From: a virus
Length of the DNA: 64,000 bases
Virus record (IMG/VR): IMGVR_UViG_3300042379_000183
Location: 1 to 64,000 of that record
Direction: 5' to 3' (one strand)
The position numbers and the translations under genes are program-made. This document shows, piece by piece, positions 6,986 through 15,023 of this stretch; the stretch's first letter is position 1; every line of letters starts with the position of its first letter. Below the pieces are notes generated by a model. It searched no databases. It was given only the letters and a program-made list of their open reading frames with translations, and was not told the origin of the DNA.

Positions 6986-8840
6986 ACCAGTTATTTCCTA
7001 TTTTAGAACCACCATCCATGATGGTAACATTAAACAATTTTGGGCCATCTATAAAAGCCTGTTTTCCAATTTGACCTGCTTGTTCTGCAAATTCTTCTGG
7101 TACCATGAAATCAATTTCATCATGATAAAAGATACAAGGCCTATATGGAATTTTAGCTTCAGTTAACTTCTGTGCAGTTAACATTAATGCAGCTGTGCAT
7201 GTAATCTTTTCTGCAGACTGTAACAAATAAACTAAAAGCTTATGTGTAGAGTCTACATAAATCTTATTACCTGCTAATGATGGAATATAACCATCACCTA
7301 ACTCTGAAGTTGCTGTATATACAGTGTCTAGCTTATTCAATAGTGTCTCAAAGCCAGGAACAGCTTTAAGGAAACCATCTTTTAATTGTTTTCCTTTTTT
7401 AAGATTAAGTGTACCAAAAATATAACTCCACAACTTAGCACCAGAAGCCCCAAACAGAAAAGCATATAGAATCCTCTTTGCTTGTGCTCTTTTTACAACA
7501 TAGTCTTCACCAATACTTTCAAGAACCTTTGTCAAGACGTCGGCATTATATTGATGAATATCTCCATTGAGAAGAGTGTCAATATACTTAGGATCGCCAA
7601 GATAATGTGCCAAACCTCTTGCTTGATTACCTGCGGAATCACAACCAACCAATTTCCAACCTGGGAGACATCCGAATAAAGAACGCATTTCTTTACCCCA
7701 AGCACTATCCGCAGAAGGCACATTGACAATAATAGAATGGCGAGACCGCATACTAGGAGTACCAATGCCCATACAGTCGCCATGAAGCATTCCTGACTCA
7801 TCTGTGTTTTCAATCCATGTCTTTAAAATTCCGAATCGAGACTTAGCTGTAAGAAATTGAAGATATAGGATACCATCACCACCTAAGAACTCAAGACTAT
7901 CCTCTGTTATTTTAGGAGACGCCTTAACTTTCTTTCCAGTCTCTTCATTTAATTTAAAGTTCCATTCTGTTGGTTTCCATTTATTTCTAAACAAAAACAC
8001 TTTAACATCTGCAACAGAATCTAGACTCAAAGGTTGAAACTCAATTCTACAGTACTCACCTTCAACTAATCGTTCTTCTCCTTCATATCCAGACCAAGGA
8101 TCAATATCAAACCAATTAGCAGTATGAACGTCATAGCAACCCTTTAATGTCCACTTTGGTTTCTTAGTATCAACAATTCCCTTTTTAAGATCTACTGCAA
8201 CTGTCTTTGTTCCAAGCTTTGAGCTTAGCATTGTATATGCTTTACCCATTTCTACTTCAAGTTTTTTATAAAGACCTTCTGCAGCCTTCATATCAAAAGG
8301 CCAGCCTTTCAAACTAGCTTCTGTAGACCACTTAGCAGCTGCATGCTCTGAACGAATATAATGCTTTAATTGTGGTGCCTTAACTGCTAATTTTTTATAT
8401 TCAGCAATTAATGTTTGATACACCTTTACCGTGAGTCTAGTATCTTGAATACAATAGTCAATCATTTCTTGACTACATTTTGTCCAGTCACTGAATTCAC
8501 TTTTAGGGAAATCTAAGGCTTGACCCCATCTTTTTAAACTATGACCTTCTGACTCAAAACGTCTATAGTTTAAAACTTGAGAAAAGATTAAAGTATCTTG
8601 AAGTTCACATGTATCTGGAAACTCATAATTAAAAAGCTTCTTTAATACAAATACGTCATACCCTAAAATGTTATGTCCAATCGCCTTAGTTGCCTTATTA
8701 AAAAGCTCTTTCCAGCCAAAGTCATTTTCTTCAAAGACATGTACTTCATTCGTTTCAATATCGCATGCAGTTAATACCCACATGCGTGTACATTTGTTAA
8801 GTAAGTTATCTGATTCTATATCAAATACATAACTAGACAT
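6972..8840 (-). CDS. T7-like A-family DNA polymerase with 3'-5' exonuclease
   Basis: This is the replicative polymerase. The exonuclease domain starts at the N-terminus with VFDIES (Asp7, Glu9), then HNILGYDVFVL, and YCIQDTRLT (Asp133). Polymerase motif A is GCDSAGNQARGLAHYL with catalytic Asp401. Motif B is RAQAKRILYAFLFGASG (Arg451, Lys455, Tyr459). Motif C is YHDEIDF with His573, Asp574, Glu575. Length 622 aa is slightly below T7 gp5 (704 aa). An AGGAG site precedes the ATG. Presumed partners encoded nearby are the primase-helicase and the gp2.5-like SSB. Confidence 0.95.
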   Translation of the reverse strand: MSSYVFDIESDNLLNKCTRMWVLTACDIETNEVHVFEENDFGWKELFNKATKAIGHNILGYDVFVLKKLFNYEFPDTCELQDTLIFSQVLNYRRFESEGHSLKRWGQALDFPKSEFSDWTKCSQEMIDYCIQDTRLTVKVYQTLIAEYKKLAVKAPQLKHYIRSEHAAAKWSTEASLKGWPFDMKAAEGLYKKLEVEMGKAYTMLSSKLGTKTVAVDLKKGIVDTKKPKWTLKGCYDVHTANWFDIDPWSGYEGEERLVEGEYCRIEFQPLSLDSVADVKVFLFRNKWKPTEWNFKLNEETGKKVKASPKITEDSLEFLGGDGILYLQFLTAKSRFGILKTWIENTDESGMLHGDCMGIGTPSMRSRHSIIVNVPSADSAWGKEMRSLFGCLPGWKLVGCDSAGNQARGLAHYLGDPKYIDTLLNGDIHQYNADVLTKVLESIGEDYVVKRAQAKRILYAFLFGASGAKLWSYIFGTLNLKKGKQLKDGFLKAVPGFETLLNKLDTVYTATSELGDGYIPSLAGNKIYVDSTHKLLVYLLQSAEKITCTAALMLTAQKLTEAKIPYRPCIFYHDEIDFMVPEEFAEQAGQIGKQAFIDGPKLFNVTIMDGGSKIGNNWYDVH

Positions 8841-8843
8841 TCT

Positions 8844-9353
8844 TTACTCTCCTAGTGAAGCATGTACATCTTTCGCAAAAATAGGTTTATCACCATTTTC
8901 AATATACATAATCAGATATTGCAAATAGAATCTTGCTTTCTTTGTCTCTTGTAGTTCTGAATCTTTTTGACCATTTCTATCTAGATACTTTCTAATTTGA
9001 AGCTCGAGAGCGCCCTTAAAGATATCAGGATTTTCGAAACGCTTTATTCTAGACATTGCATCTAGCCATTCAAAGCCTGCCAAATACTCTTTATAATGCT
9101 TTGGATTAATTGCAGTCATTTCATCTTTCTTCCATACGGCAGATCTTTCTAGCGTAATTCGCCAGTTTTCAAGATCTTCAGGTGAATTAAGTACAGTTAA
9201 GATTTCGTAAGAATTTTGTTTCTTGATCTCAATTGTAAAGTCTAAGTCTTGGTTGTTTTCAACTATTCGTTCCAACGCTAAAAAATCATATGTCTGGTAT
9301 GCATAATGACTTGTCTTACGCCACTTTAGTCTATAAAAATATACAGGAATCAT
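8844..9353 (-). CDS. DUF3310-containing protein (T7 gp1.7-like C-terminus)
   Basis: Residues about 80-165 read INPKHYKEYLAGFEWLDAM, then an F-K-G-A-L-x-L-Q-I-R-K-Y-L-D-R-x-G-Q-K-D-S-E-L block, and A-R-F-Y-L-Q-Y-L. This fits the DUF3310 family, whose T7 member gp1.7 is a nucleotide kinase. The N-terminal 75 residues are unrelated to anything I recognise. The gene sits between SSB and DNA polymerase, consistent with nucleotide metabolism. A kinase function is by family only, since no catalytic residues can be pointed to. Confidence 0.6.
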   Translation of the reverse strand: MIPVYFYRLKWRKTSHYAYQTYDFLALERIVENNQDLDFTIEIKKQNSYEILTVLNSPEDLENWRITLERSAVWKKDEMTAINPKHYKEYLAGFEWLDAMSRIKRFENPDIFKGALELQIRKYLDRNGQKDSELQETKKARFYLQYLIMYIENGDKPIFAKDVHASLGE

Positions 9354-9368
9354 TTATTAATCCGATTT

Positions 9369-9402
9369 AAAGGGAGCTACCCTTTTACGAGTAACTCCCT
9401 TT
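9369..9402. terminator. Bidirectional-looking terminator hairpin after SSB gene
   Basis: A long hairpin with arms AAGGGAG and CTCCCTT plus an inner TAC/GTA pairing lies just after the SSB stop codon. It is followed by a T-rich tract on both strands (TTTATTATTT on plus, TTTAAAT on minus). It would end transcripts starting at the promoter-like element 9937-9956, at least in part. Confidence 0.7.
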
Positions 9403-9408
9403 TATTAT

Positions 9409-9903
9409 TTAGAAATCACTATTTTCAGTATCGTGCTCATCTACTGTTTGTGTTTCTGTCTCTCCAAATTCATCATTACGTGCTTTAGCCTTATAGACAA
9501 TATGCTTTGTAATTTGAATTCCCATAATTACAGAGGCAAGACCTTTGCCACCATCCTTACGTGGATATTCATATTGGAAGATACGAATGTTTCCAACCGA
9601 ACCATTACCAATTGAATTAGGATCAATCTCTTCGAGTTTTCCATTAATAACTTTAATAGGAGAAGCCGATTCCTTATCTTCCTTGATACTCTTCTTTCGA
9701 AGATTTACACGGAAATAAGGAGAACCTTCATCAGGCACAATTGCTTTAACAGGTAGCTGAAGCTCTTCCCAGATCTTCTTGATTGCTTTATCAGTTGTAC
9801 GAATCTGACATTCCCAAGTGGGATTTTCTTTATTGAACTTGTTGTTAGGACGCTTTGGGTCAAGCTTGCAGAACCACAATTCACAGTCTTTAATAATCGG
9901 CAT
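9409..9903 (-). CDS. T7 gp2.5-like single-stranded DNA-binding protein
   Basis: The protein should coat single-stranded DNA and recruit polymerase and helicase. It has an OB-like beta-rich body of about 140 residues with the pattern NPTWECQIRT near the start and GGKGLASVIMGIQITKHIVY near residue 120. It ends with a strongly acidic tail finishing in an aromatic residue (DEHDTENSDF). The acidic tail with terminal Phe is the hallmark of gp2.5, where it binds the other replication proteins. It has its own promoter-like element and terminator, which fits high expression. Confidence 0.85.
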   Translation of the reverse strand: MPIIKDCELWFCKLDPKRPNNKFNKENPTWECQIRTTDKAIKKIWEELQLPVKAIVPDEGSPYFRVNLRKKSIKEDKESASPIKVINGKLEEIDPNSIGNGSVGNIRIFQYEYPRKDGGKGLASVIMGIQITKHIVYKAKARNDEFGETETQTVDEHDTENSDF

Positions 9904-9936
9904 GTAATTTCCTTATGAAGTTAATTTCCTCGAAGA

Positions 9937-9956
9937 GGGTTAAGTTAACGGGTTGG
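9937..9956 (-). promoter_or_regulatory. Putative phage promoter element, copy 1 (upstream of SSB)
   Basis: The minus strand carries CAACCCGTTAACTTAACCC in the short gap upstream of the SSB gene. It is identical over 20 bp to 17308-17327 and differs by one base from 36905-36924. The centre GTTAA-C-TTAAC is an inverted repeat. A small hairpin (CCTC-TTC-GAGG) follows about where an mRNA 5' end would lie. The core CCCGTTAA resembles, from memory, the cyanophage Syn5 RNA polymerase promoter. Promoter function is inferred from position and conservation. Confidence 0.65.
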
Positions 9957-9969
9957 GTAATCGTAACCC

Positions 9970-10230
9970 TTAAATCTTTTCGTTAGAACCTGTACTATCA
10001 ACTTTTTTATAGATAGAAAAGTCAATCTTATTCTTAGCTACAATACTAATATGTTTTGCAACAGCTTCATCGAACTTATAAGTAAAGCGATTGTCCCAAG
10101 TTGTATCAATTTCAAGAGGTATACTATCCACAAGTGCATTCAAAATAGCTTCTGTAAAAGGAATTGCTATACCAGTCCTTGTGCCACCGACTGAAAGAAT
10201 AATCATAAGATTAGAAGTGTTATCATTCAT
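9970..10230 (-). CDS. Hypothetical protein, about 86 aa
   Basis: The frame is open to 10263, but the ATG at 10230 is preferred because GAGG lies 9 nt before it and because it slightly overlaps the upstream stop codon (ATGA-type coupling). The product begins MNDNTSNLMIILSVGG and has no recognisable domain. It lies between the RNA polymerase and SSB genes. An ordinary small phage protein of unknown function. Confidence 0.6.
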   Translation of the reverse strand: MNDNTSNLMIILSVGGTRTGIAIPFTEAILNALVDSIPLEIDTTWDNRFTYKFDEAVAKHISIVAKNKIDFSIYKKVDSTGSNEKI

Positions 10231-10429
10231 TTTCATTTTCCTCAAAAAGTGTATCCCATTCATCGGGACTAATTCCAGTTATAATAAATTCACGCTCATC
10301 GGAAGGTGTATCAGGCATTGCATCCTGAATCAGCATCCCAGATTTCCAGTTGTTATACTGCTCTTCTGTTACTGATATATCTAAAGTTCTCTCAAGACCA
10401 TCTAAAATTGATTTACGAGTTATCAACAT
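10223..10429 (-). CDS. Conserved small phage protein, 68 aa
   Basis: The sequence runs ITRKSILDGLERTLDISVTEEQYNNW, then DEREFIITGISPDEWDTLFEE, split here for quotation. The second part, 'D-E-R-E-F-x-x-T-G-I-x-P-x-E-W', is a familiar pattern of a short uncharacterised phage family. The acidic C-terminus overlaps the next gene. No catalytic motif is present. Function unknown. Confidence 0.7.
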   Translation of the reverse strand: MLITRKSILDGLERTLDISVTEEQYNNWKSGMLIQDAMPDTPSDEREFIITGISPDEWDTLFEENENE

Positions 10430-10868
10430 TTAAATACTCCTCTACTTCGACATATTCACAATTATTATATGCAATAGTTGCATCAATAGTAGGGAAGATA
10501 TCTGCAATAATACGAGGTATCAAGTATGTATTTCCACCTCCATTATTTGTACATAGTAAGACATATACGAAAGTATTATTTTCAATGTACTCACAGATAT
10601 CAAAAGCAGTAATTGCTTCTGTTATATTATAGTATCTATCTAAGGTTTCATGAAGTCGTAATGTTTCTACTTTAGTTAAATCTTCTGGTGTTTCTATTAA
10701 ATAAATACCACCACCAAGATCTACTTGAAAATTTGATCCATACTCTTCATCATAATAAACTTCAAAGTCTTCATTATGTTTTGCAAAAGATGTTTCAACA
10801 ATCTTTAGAAAATCAGGTGAAGGGCATCTCTGTCTTAACTCAACAAGATTATTACCAAGATCTATCAT
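10413..10868 (-). CDS. Hypothetical protein, about 151 aa
   Basis: The frame is open to 10901 (inside the RNA polymerase gene), but the ATG at 10868 is chosen because AGGA lies six bases before it and because it follows the polymerase stop at 10876. The protein has a Gly-rich turn (VDLGGGIYLIETPEDL) and a second one (CTNNGGGNTYLIPR). It looks globular and beta-containing. No family is recognised with confidence. Confidence 0.65.
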   Translation of the reverse strand: MIDLGNNLVELRQRCPSPDFLKIVETSFAKHNEDFEVYYDEEYGSNFQVDLGGGIYLIETPEDLTKVETLRLHETLDRYYNITEAITAFDICEYIENNTFVYVLLCTNNGGGNTYLIPRIIADIFPTIDATIAYNNCEYVEVEEYLNVDNS

Positions 10869-10875
10869 TTTATTC

Positions 10876-13146
10876 CTATGAGAAACAATACTCACTATCA
10901 AGAATTAAGCTAAGGTCTAGTGTACCGAATTTTACTGCATCTATGTTTCCATGTATATCCTTTATAATACTCGTTAATGGGTCAGCTTCATACAATTCTA
11001 CAAACGTCTTTCTAAGCTTTATAAACAACTGTGGCATATCAGCTAGAAGACAACCAAAAGAATCATGAATAGTTGTCACTGGAAAGTCTAACTGATTTAC
11101 TGTTATTGCTAAATGTGCAGCGTCTAAGCTATGGATAATATTTGGACTTGCACCTTGAGACTGCTTTCCCTTAGATGGTTTTACATCTTCAATAAAGCAT
11201 ATTGCAAGTTGCAATGTATTTGAATAATACCCACTACTTTTTCTTTCATCTTGAGGAGGTCCATACTGTACCCATATCTTCTTTACATTGCCCTCTGTAT
11301 AGTTTTGAACTACAGGAAAGTTAGTAATTGGTACAGTCCAAGATAAGAAACGCTCTTCTTTCTCAGCTTTCTTTCCAGCATCTTCAAAGACTTTTAGAAG
11401 CTGCATTGGACGTTCTAATGAGACTCGACAATCATTAAATACTTCTCTACCCAAATATGCACCCCACCTGTGTTCCATATAAAGCAAGAGATCAATATTA
11501 TGCTTTCTAGCATCATCGATAACTTGTTGACCTAGACCATATGCAGTACCACCATATGGAATTGTCATTGTATTTCTCTTGACAATTTTTCTTTTGTATT
11601 TAGCATCTTTGATTCGATACCAAAAGACAGGAGCTGCAATGCTTAGGAGATATTCATTATCTCTTTTGAACTCTTTTATCTGTTCAATTAGAGCCTTACG
11701 TAAATCACTTTTAGGCTCAGCTGCATTTATTTGTTTCTTAAGCTCAATTAGATTATCAATAAAGATCTCACAATCTTGTATCTCTTCATCTCGCATAAGA
11801 ACTAACTCTTGCTTTAAATGCTCCCATACGTGATCTCCTACATACTTATAGAGGTCTCCAGGTAGATCTAAAGGTACTAAGTTTACATGTGGTGCAATTA
11901 CTTCATCTTTTGTTAATGCTGAAAGATGTTGACTTCCATTATTAGAACCATCAAGATAGGCTTCAAGATGTGATTCATACTCATAAGAAGTATAATCATC
12001 TACTTTCGTTTGCCAAATTCTAAGTTTCATCAACTCAAAACAAGCAGCTAAGAATTGCCAAGGACTATCAGCTTGCATCCAACCTTGATTTACCTTTGGT
12101 GACTCTGCATAAGACAATAGAATTTCTTCATTATCTATAGCCCAAAGATATCTATCTTTCAATGGAATCTTGTCAGTCTTAGCATTATCTTGTCTTCCTG
12201 CATCTCCAGCCCAAGCGGAAGCAATACTCACAAGTAGCCAAAAGAAGCCATCTTTACCGATTGACTTCTTATCAGCTCTTAGAAGTAAACCTCGAGCTAG
12301 ATCGCTACCTTGTTCATGAAGATATGCGGTAGCAACATATTTTCTACCTCTGAAGTCATAGTAATAAAGGTGATAAAATATCTTATTAAGAAACCTTTTA
12401 GCAATATCACCAATTGCTTTCGCTTCTCTTAACTTTGTTGCACGTGCTTCTACATTATTTAATTCCCAAATATCTGAGAATGCTTCTGTTTTATTACGTA
12501 ATGCCCAAGAATGAATATTGAAGATTTCTGTGTTTATCTTCCAACCAGTTTCTTGTGCACGATTTACACAATCAAAGATAATAGGGTGTGTACTTATGGA
12601 TAAGCTATCGAGTACTTCTTTATTACCAGTCTTCACCAACCAAACACCTGTATCGTGTTTTGCTGTTACCCAAGGACTATATGGCTTCTCTGATGGTAAT
12701 TTTTCTATTTTGCTAGGATCAAGATTATTCCATAGATTACAGATACCATCATCATTTAAAACTTGAATAATATACGTAGCATGCCCTTTTGCACCTTGAC
12801 CGAGTACTACCTGAATATAACCGAGTTCTTCAAAAGTATAAAGCATAAATGCACCAGTCTTAGCTGCTAGCGCTGACTCTCGTTTAAGCTTATACTTGCT
12901 TCTGATGTTATGCCCAATTGCAGCAATAACTTCTGTCAGATAGATCGAATTTTTATTTGGTCCTCGTTTAGGTCGAGTATACAAATAAATAATTGAGACT
13001 AAGTTTTCAAGATAGTCTTTACACTTATATTGGAATAAATATTTTAATGGATTATGAGCAGACACCTCTATCTGTAATCTAGATTGAATTGAGTCTAGGA
13101 TAAGTTGAGCTTTAGAATTTGAAATAACTTTTTTCATCTCATTCAT
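10876..13146 (-). CDS. T7-like single-subunit RNA polymerase, 756 aa
   Basis: This DNA-dependent RNA polymerase would transcribe phage genes from phage-specific promoters without host subunits. All catalytic motifs are present. D-F-R-G-R is at 264-268. Motif A is LDGSNNGSQH with Asp399. Motif B is RKIVKRNTMTIPYGG with Arg519, Lys523, Tyr531 and Gly532. His672 lies in the IHSLD block, and motif C is TTIHDSFG with His694 and Asp695. Spacing agrees with T7 RNAP (883 aa), although the N-terminal domain is shorter. A clear AAGGAG site precedes the ATG, directly behind a 41-aa membrane protein gene. A second polymerase of the same superfamily is fused to a head protein at 36926-41554. Confidence 0.95.
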   Translation of the reverse strand: MNEMKKVISNSKAQLILDSIQSRLQIEVSAHNPLKYLFQYKCKDYLENLVSIIYLYTRPKRGPNKNSIYLTEVIAAIGHNIRSKYKLKRESALAAKTGAFMLYTFEELGYIQVVLGQGAKGHATYIIQVLNDDGICNLWNNLDPSKIEKLPSEKPYSPWVTAKHDTGVWLVKTGNKEVLDSLSISTHPIIFDCVNRAQETGWKINTEIFNIHSWALRNKTEAFSDIWELNNVEARATKLREAKAIGDIAKRFLNKIFYHLYYYDFRGRKYVATAYLHEQGSDLARGLLLRADKKSIGKDGFFWLLVSIASAWAGDAGRQDNAKTDKIPLKDRYLWAIDNEEILLSYAESPKVNQGWMQADSPWQFLAACFELMKLRIWQTKVDDYTSYEYESHLEAYLDGSNNGSQHLSALTKDEVIAPHVNLVPLDLPGDLYKYVGDHVWEHLKQELVLMRDEEIQDCEIFIDNLIELKKQINAAEPKSDLRKALIEQIKEFKRDNEYLLSIAAPVFWYRIKDAKYKRKIVKRNTMTIPYGGTAYGLGQQVIDDARKHNIDLLLYMEHRWGAYLGREVFNDCRVSLERPMQLLKVFEDAGKKAEKEERFLSWTVPITNFPVVQNYTEGNVKKIWVQYGPPQDERKSSGYYSNTLQLAICFIEDVKPSKGKQSQGASPNIIHSLDAAHLAITVNQLDFPVTTIHDSFGCLLADMPQLFIKLRKTFVELYEADPLTSIIKDIHGNIDAVKFGTLDLSLILDSEYCFS

Positions 13147-13154
13147 GGCGCTCC

Positions 13155-13280
13155 TTAAAATAAATTTTTTACTATGTACAATAATGTTATAACAAAGAGA
13201 TACAATGCAAAGACGTTAAACACAACAATTAGAAAGACCTTTAAAAGATTCAAAAGAATTTCTACTATGTTGTATTTCAT
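13155..13280 (-). CDS. Very small membrane protein, 41 aa
   Basis: An ATG with an AGGA site seven bases upstream starts a 41-codon frame that ends at the RBS of the RNA polymerase gene. Nearly the whole chain (about residues 8-38) is hydrophobic (VFLIVVFNVFALYLFVITLL), with Lys residues near both ends, so it is a single- or double-pass membrane peptide. It lies first in the replication operon, just after a terminator. Function unknown. Confidence 0.6.
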   Translation of the reverse strand: MKYNIVEILLNLLKVFLIVVFNVFALYLFVITLLYIVKNLF

Positions 13281-13355
13281 TCAATTCCTACTTATTTTGA
13301 TTGATTATAATAATAATAATGTCTAAGTAGATCGAAGGTATTCTATCGAAAAAGA

Positions 13356-13405
13356 AAAAAAAAAATAAGAGAAAGAAAAGAAACTATCCCACGAATGGGA
13401 TAGTT
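13356..13405 (-). terminator. Strong rho-independent terminator before the RNAP operon
   Basis: On the minus strand a perfect 10-bp stem (AACTATCCCA, tetraloop TTCG, TGGGATAGTT) is followed by a pyrimidine-rich tract ending in ten T residues. It overlaps the stop codon of the 100-aa gene at 13404, separating the accessory module from the RNA polymerase/replication operon. Confidence 0.88.
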
Positions 13406-13706
13406 AGGGTTGACATATATCTAAAATCTTATTGATTTTAAATAATGCCAATTGATGCTCTAGTGAGCGAGGTGATGATGTTTCTAACACTTGTTGCAAC
13501 TTCTTTATTTCAGCCCGTGTTACCTCTATCTCTTTCTGCCTACGCAACACTTCTTTTAGATGTAAGTCAACTGCTGATCTTAGACGAGCACCAGTTGAAA
13601 TACACTTTATTGTGTTTGAGATTGAGGAATCCTTTACACTTCCTGCAAAGAATTCCATCAATCTAAAACCTGCTGCTTTCTTACTCGAGCCTTTAGTTGA
13701 AGACAC
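13404..13706 (-). CDS. Hypothetical protein with coiled coil, 100 aa
   Basis: Residues about 45-75 (LHLKEVLRRQKEIEVTRAE and onward) form a heptad-like amphipathic helix that is probably a coiled coil. The N-terminus is basic and Ser-rich. The gene slightly overlaps the upstream membrane-anchored coiled-coil gene, so the two products might interact. No family recognised. Confidence 0.6.
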   Translation of the reverse strand: MSSTKGSSKKAAGFRLMEFFAGSVKDSSISNTIKCISTGARLRSAVDLHLKEVLRRQKEIEVTRAEIKKLQQVLETSSPRSLEHQLALFKINKILDICQP

Positions 13707-14127
13707 GATTCCAGCTCACTACTGCGATCTCCTTTGTATCCTTCCAGAGATTGGTTGTCACTGTTGCTACGGGAGCTACAATGTTTTCCTTAACAGCTGC
13801 TGTGACTGTAGCCTGAGGAATAATCGCAGCCTTCAAACTTGCGGTTGTAACTTGCAAATTTGCTTTTGTTACTGCTAATTCTACCTTGGCAGCGACTATC
13901 TCATCCCTCATTTGCGAAATTTGCTGTTCCGCAATAATAGCTTCAAGCTTCATTTTATCCATCAATTCTCTCTGAAGCGTAATCTTTTCTTCTACTTTCG
14001 TTATAGCAGCATCAATCTTTGTTTGTTCAACAACAATCTGCTCTTGTCTCATAGTACACATAACAGCTAACGCAATTACTCCAAAAGCAAGGAAGGTACT
14101 AACCACTGCACTAAAGGTTTTAGACAT
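13693..14127 (-). CDS. Membrane-anchored coiled-coil protein, about 144 aa
   Basis: The ATG at 14127 is preferred over 14139 because GGAG precedes it by six bases. Residues about 5-25 (FSAVVSTFLAFGVIALAVMC) form a single membrane anchor. The rest is a long Gln-, Glu-, Lys- and Ala-rich helix predicted to be a coiled coil. The topology resembles an inner-membrane spanin (Rz-like), and lysis genes are 1.7 kb upstream, but no partner lipoprotein is seen nearby. A spanin role is only a possibility. Confidence 0.6.
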   Translation of the reverse strand: MSKTFSAVVSTFLAFGVIALAVMCTMRQEQIVVEQTKIDAAITKVEEKITLQRELMDKMKLEAIIAEQQISQMRDEIVAAKVELAVTKANLQVTTASLKAAIIPQATVTAAVKENIVAPVATVTTNLWKDTKEIAVVSWNRVFN

Positions 14128-14193
14128 TTGAAACTCCATTTGGATTAGATGAACACATTAGACAGTTTGAAAACTTATCCAGGTTTAGCTTAC

Positions 14194-14496
14194 TTACAAC
14201 TTCCACACATCCGATTCAGAACAAACTGCAAAAGCCTTCTCTGCAGCTTCTTTTTTACTCTTAGCCTTACTCCCAACTTTAATTGCTAGAATGCTGAACT
14301 TACTTTCAACCGAGCCATCATCTTGCATTATTTCAATTATCATTTCAGTTTGAAACTTCTTCGAGTCTTTTTTCTTTAACTCATAGGCAACAGTGCTAGT
14401 TGTTGCTGCATCAAGACATATATTGAATTTTGAAACTTCTGCTGTACTTGCAAAAGAAACAAAAATCAATGTAGTCGCAATAAAGATCTTTTTCAT
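14194..14496 (-). CDS. Exported small protein, 100 aa
   Basis: The N-terminus is a classic signal peptide (MKKIFIATTLIFVSFASTA), with cleavage expected after about residue 19. The mature 80 residues contain two Cys that could form a disulphide in the periplasm and a short Lys/Glu-rich helix near the end. There is no lipobox. The gene follows a 30-bp promoter-like element at 14537-14566. A periplasmic role such as superinfection exclusion or lysis control is conceivable but unsupported. Confidence 0.7.
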   Translation of the reverse strand: MKKIFIATTLIFVSFASTAEVSKFNICLDAATTSTVAYELKKKDSKKFQTEMIIEIMQDDGSVESKFSILAIKVGSKAKSKKEAAEKAFAVCSESDVWKL

Positions 14497-14536
14497 TTCA
14501 ATTCTCCATTTGGTTTAGGTTGACAGACTTTTTGTC

Positions 14537-14566
14537 TATCATATAAGATACTCTTTTTTCCGCGTT
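14537..14566 (-). promoter_or_regulatory. 30-bp conserved element, copy A (putative promoter)
   Basis: This 30-bp stretch matches 15532-15561 at 27 of 30 positions, including AACGCGGAAA at one end and GTATCTTATATGATA at the other (minus strand). Both copies lie in gaps upstream of small genes. TATGAT could serve as a -10 box, but no good -35 is seen. TATC and GATA flank a 6-bp AT spacer as an inverted repeat. It may be a phage-specific promoter or operator. Confidence 0.55.
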
Positions 14567-14651
14567 ATAAATACGATAAGCCTATTAAAAACCAAGTAAC
14601 CAACATTGCTATCAATAGTAAATTGTTAAGAATAAAGTTAAGTGCCTTCAT
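14565..14651 (-). CDS. Very small membrane peptide, 28 aa
   Basis: An ideal AAAGGAGAT site directly precedes an ATG and a 28-codon frame. The peptide (MKALNFILNNLLLIAMLVTW then about eight more residues) is almost entirely a single hydrophobic helix. The stop codon coincides with the edge of the 30-bp repeat element. The strong ribosome site is the main evidence that it is translated. No function can be assigned. Confidence 0.55.
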   Translation of the reverse strand: MKALNFILNNLLLIAMLVTWFLIGLSYL

Positions 14652-14674
14652 ATCTCCTTTAAGGTTGATTTAAA

Positions 14675-14953
14675 TTAGTACTGATTATAAAATGTATACT
14701 CTGTTTCCAGAAGATACATCTTTTCGTTTGCTCTGATTGGATCAATTGTAAGTGCCTTAGCTGCACCCCATTGCTCTATCAGAAAGGCGCCTACATTGTA
14801 CGTTTCATTTTCTTCCAACCACTTAAATTCTTCATTTAATGCTTCTGCCTCTTCGTGAGTTACTTTAATTATTCTCCAAACAGGTATTTTAATGCGATTT
14901 CCAAATTTATCTTGTTCATTTCTCCAAGTTCTCAAAACATATGAATAGTCCAT
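14675..14953 (-). CDS. Hypothetical protein, 92 aa, downstream of a hammerhead ribozyme
   Basis: The frame begins with MDYSYVLRTWRNEQDKFGNR and has no recognisable domain. It looks globular and charged. AAAGGA lies seven bases before the ATG. The hammerhead ribozyme at 14972-15023 would cut the mRNA about 24 nt before this start codon, so the gene would be translated from a self-processed mRNA with a 5' hydroxyl end. Whether cutting raises or lowers expression cannot be told from the sequence. Confidence 0.7.
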   Translation of the reverse strand: MDYSYVLRTWRNEQDKFGNRIKIPVWRIIKVTHEEAEALNEEFKWLEENETYNVGAFLIEQWGAAKALTIDPIRANEKMYLLETEYTFYNQY

Positions 14954-14971
14954 TACAAGTCCTTTAAGTTT

Positions 14972-15023
14972 ATACAGGACGCCCTTTCAGGCGTTTCGGC
15001 TAATAAAGCCTCATCAGCTGTAC
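14972..15023 (-). ncRNA. Type I hammerhead ribozyme
   Basis: On the minus strand the full catalytic core is present in order. The stem I 5' arm is TACAG. CTGATGA (15017-15011) follows, then stem II GGC-TTTATTA-GCC, then GAAA (14997-14994). Stem III is CGCC, a short loop TGAAAG, and GGCG. TC then gives the cleavage triplet GTC, and CTGTA closes stem I. Stem I is perfectly complementary over 5 bp, stem II over 3 bp and stem III over 4 bp plus the A-T pair at the core. Every invariant core nucleotide of the hammerhead is matched. Cleavage is expected after 14978. The stop codon of the upstream 59-aa gene lies inside CTGATGA. Confidence 0.88.
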
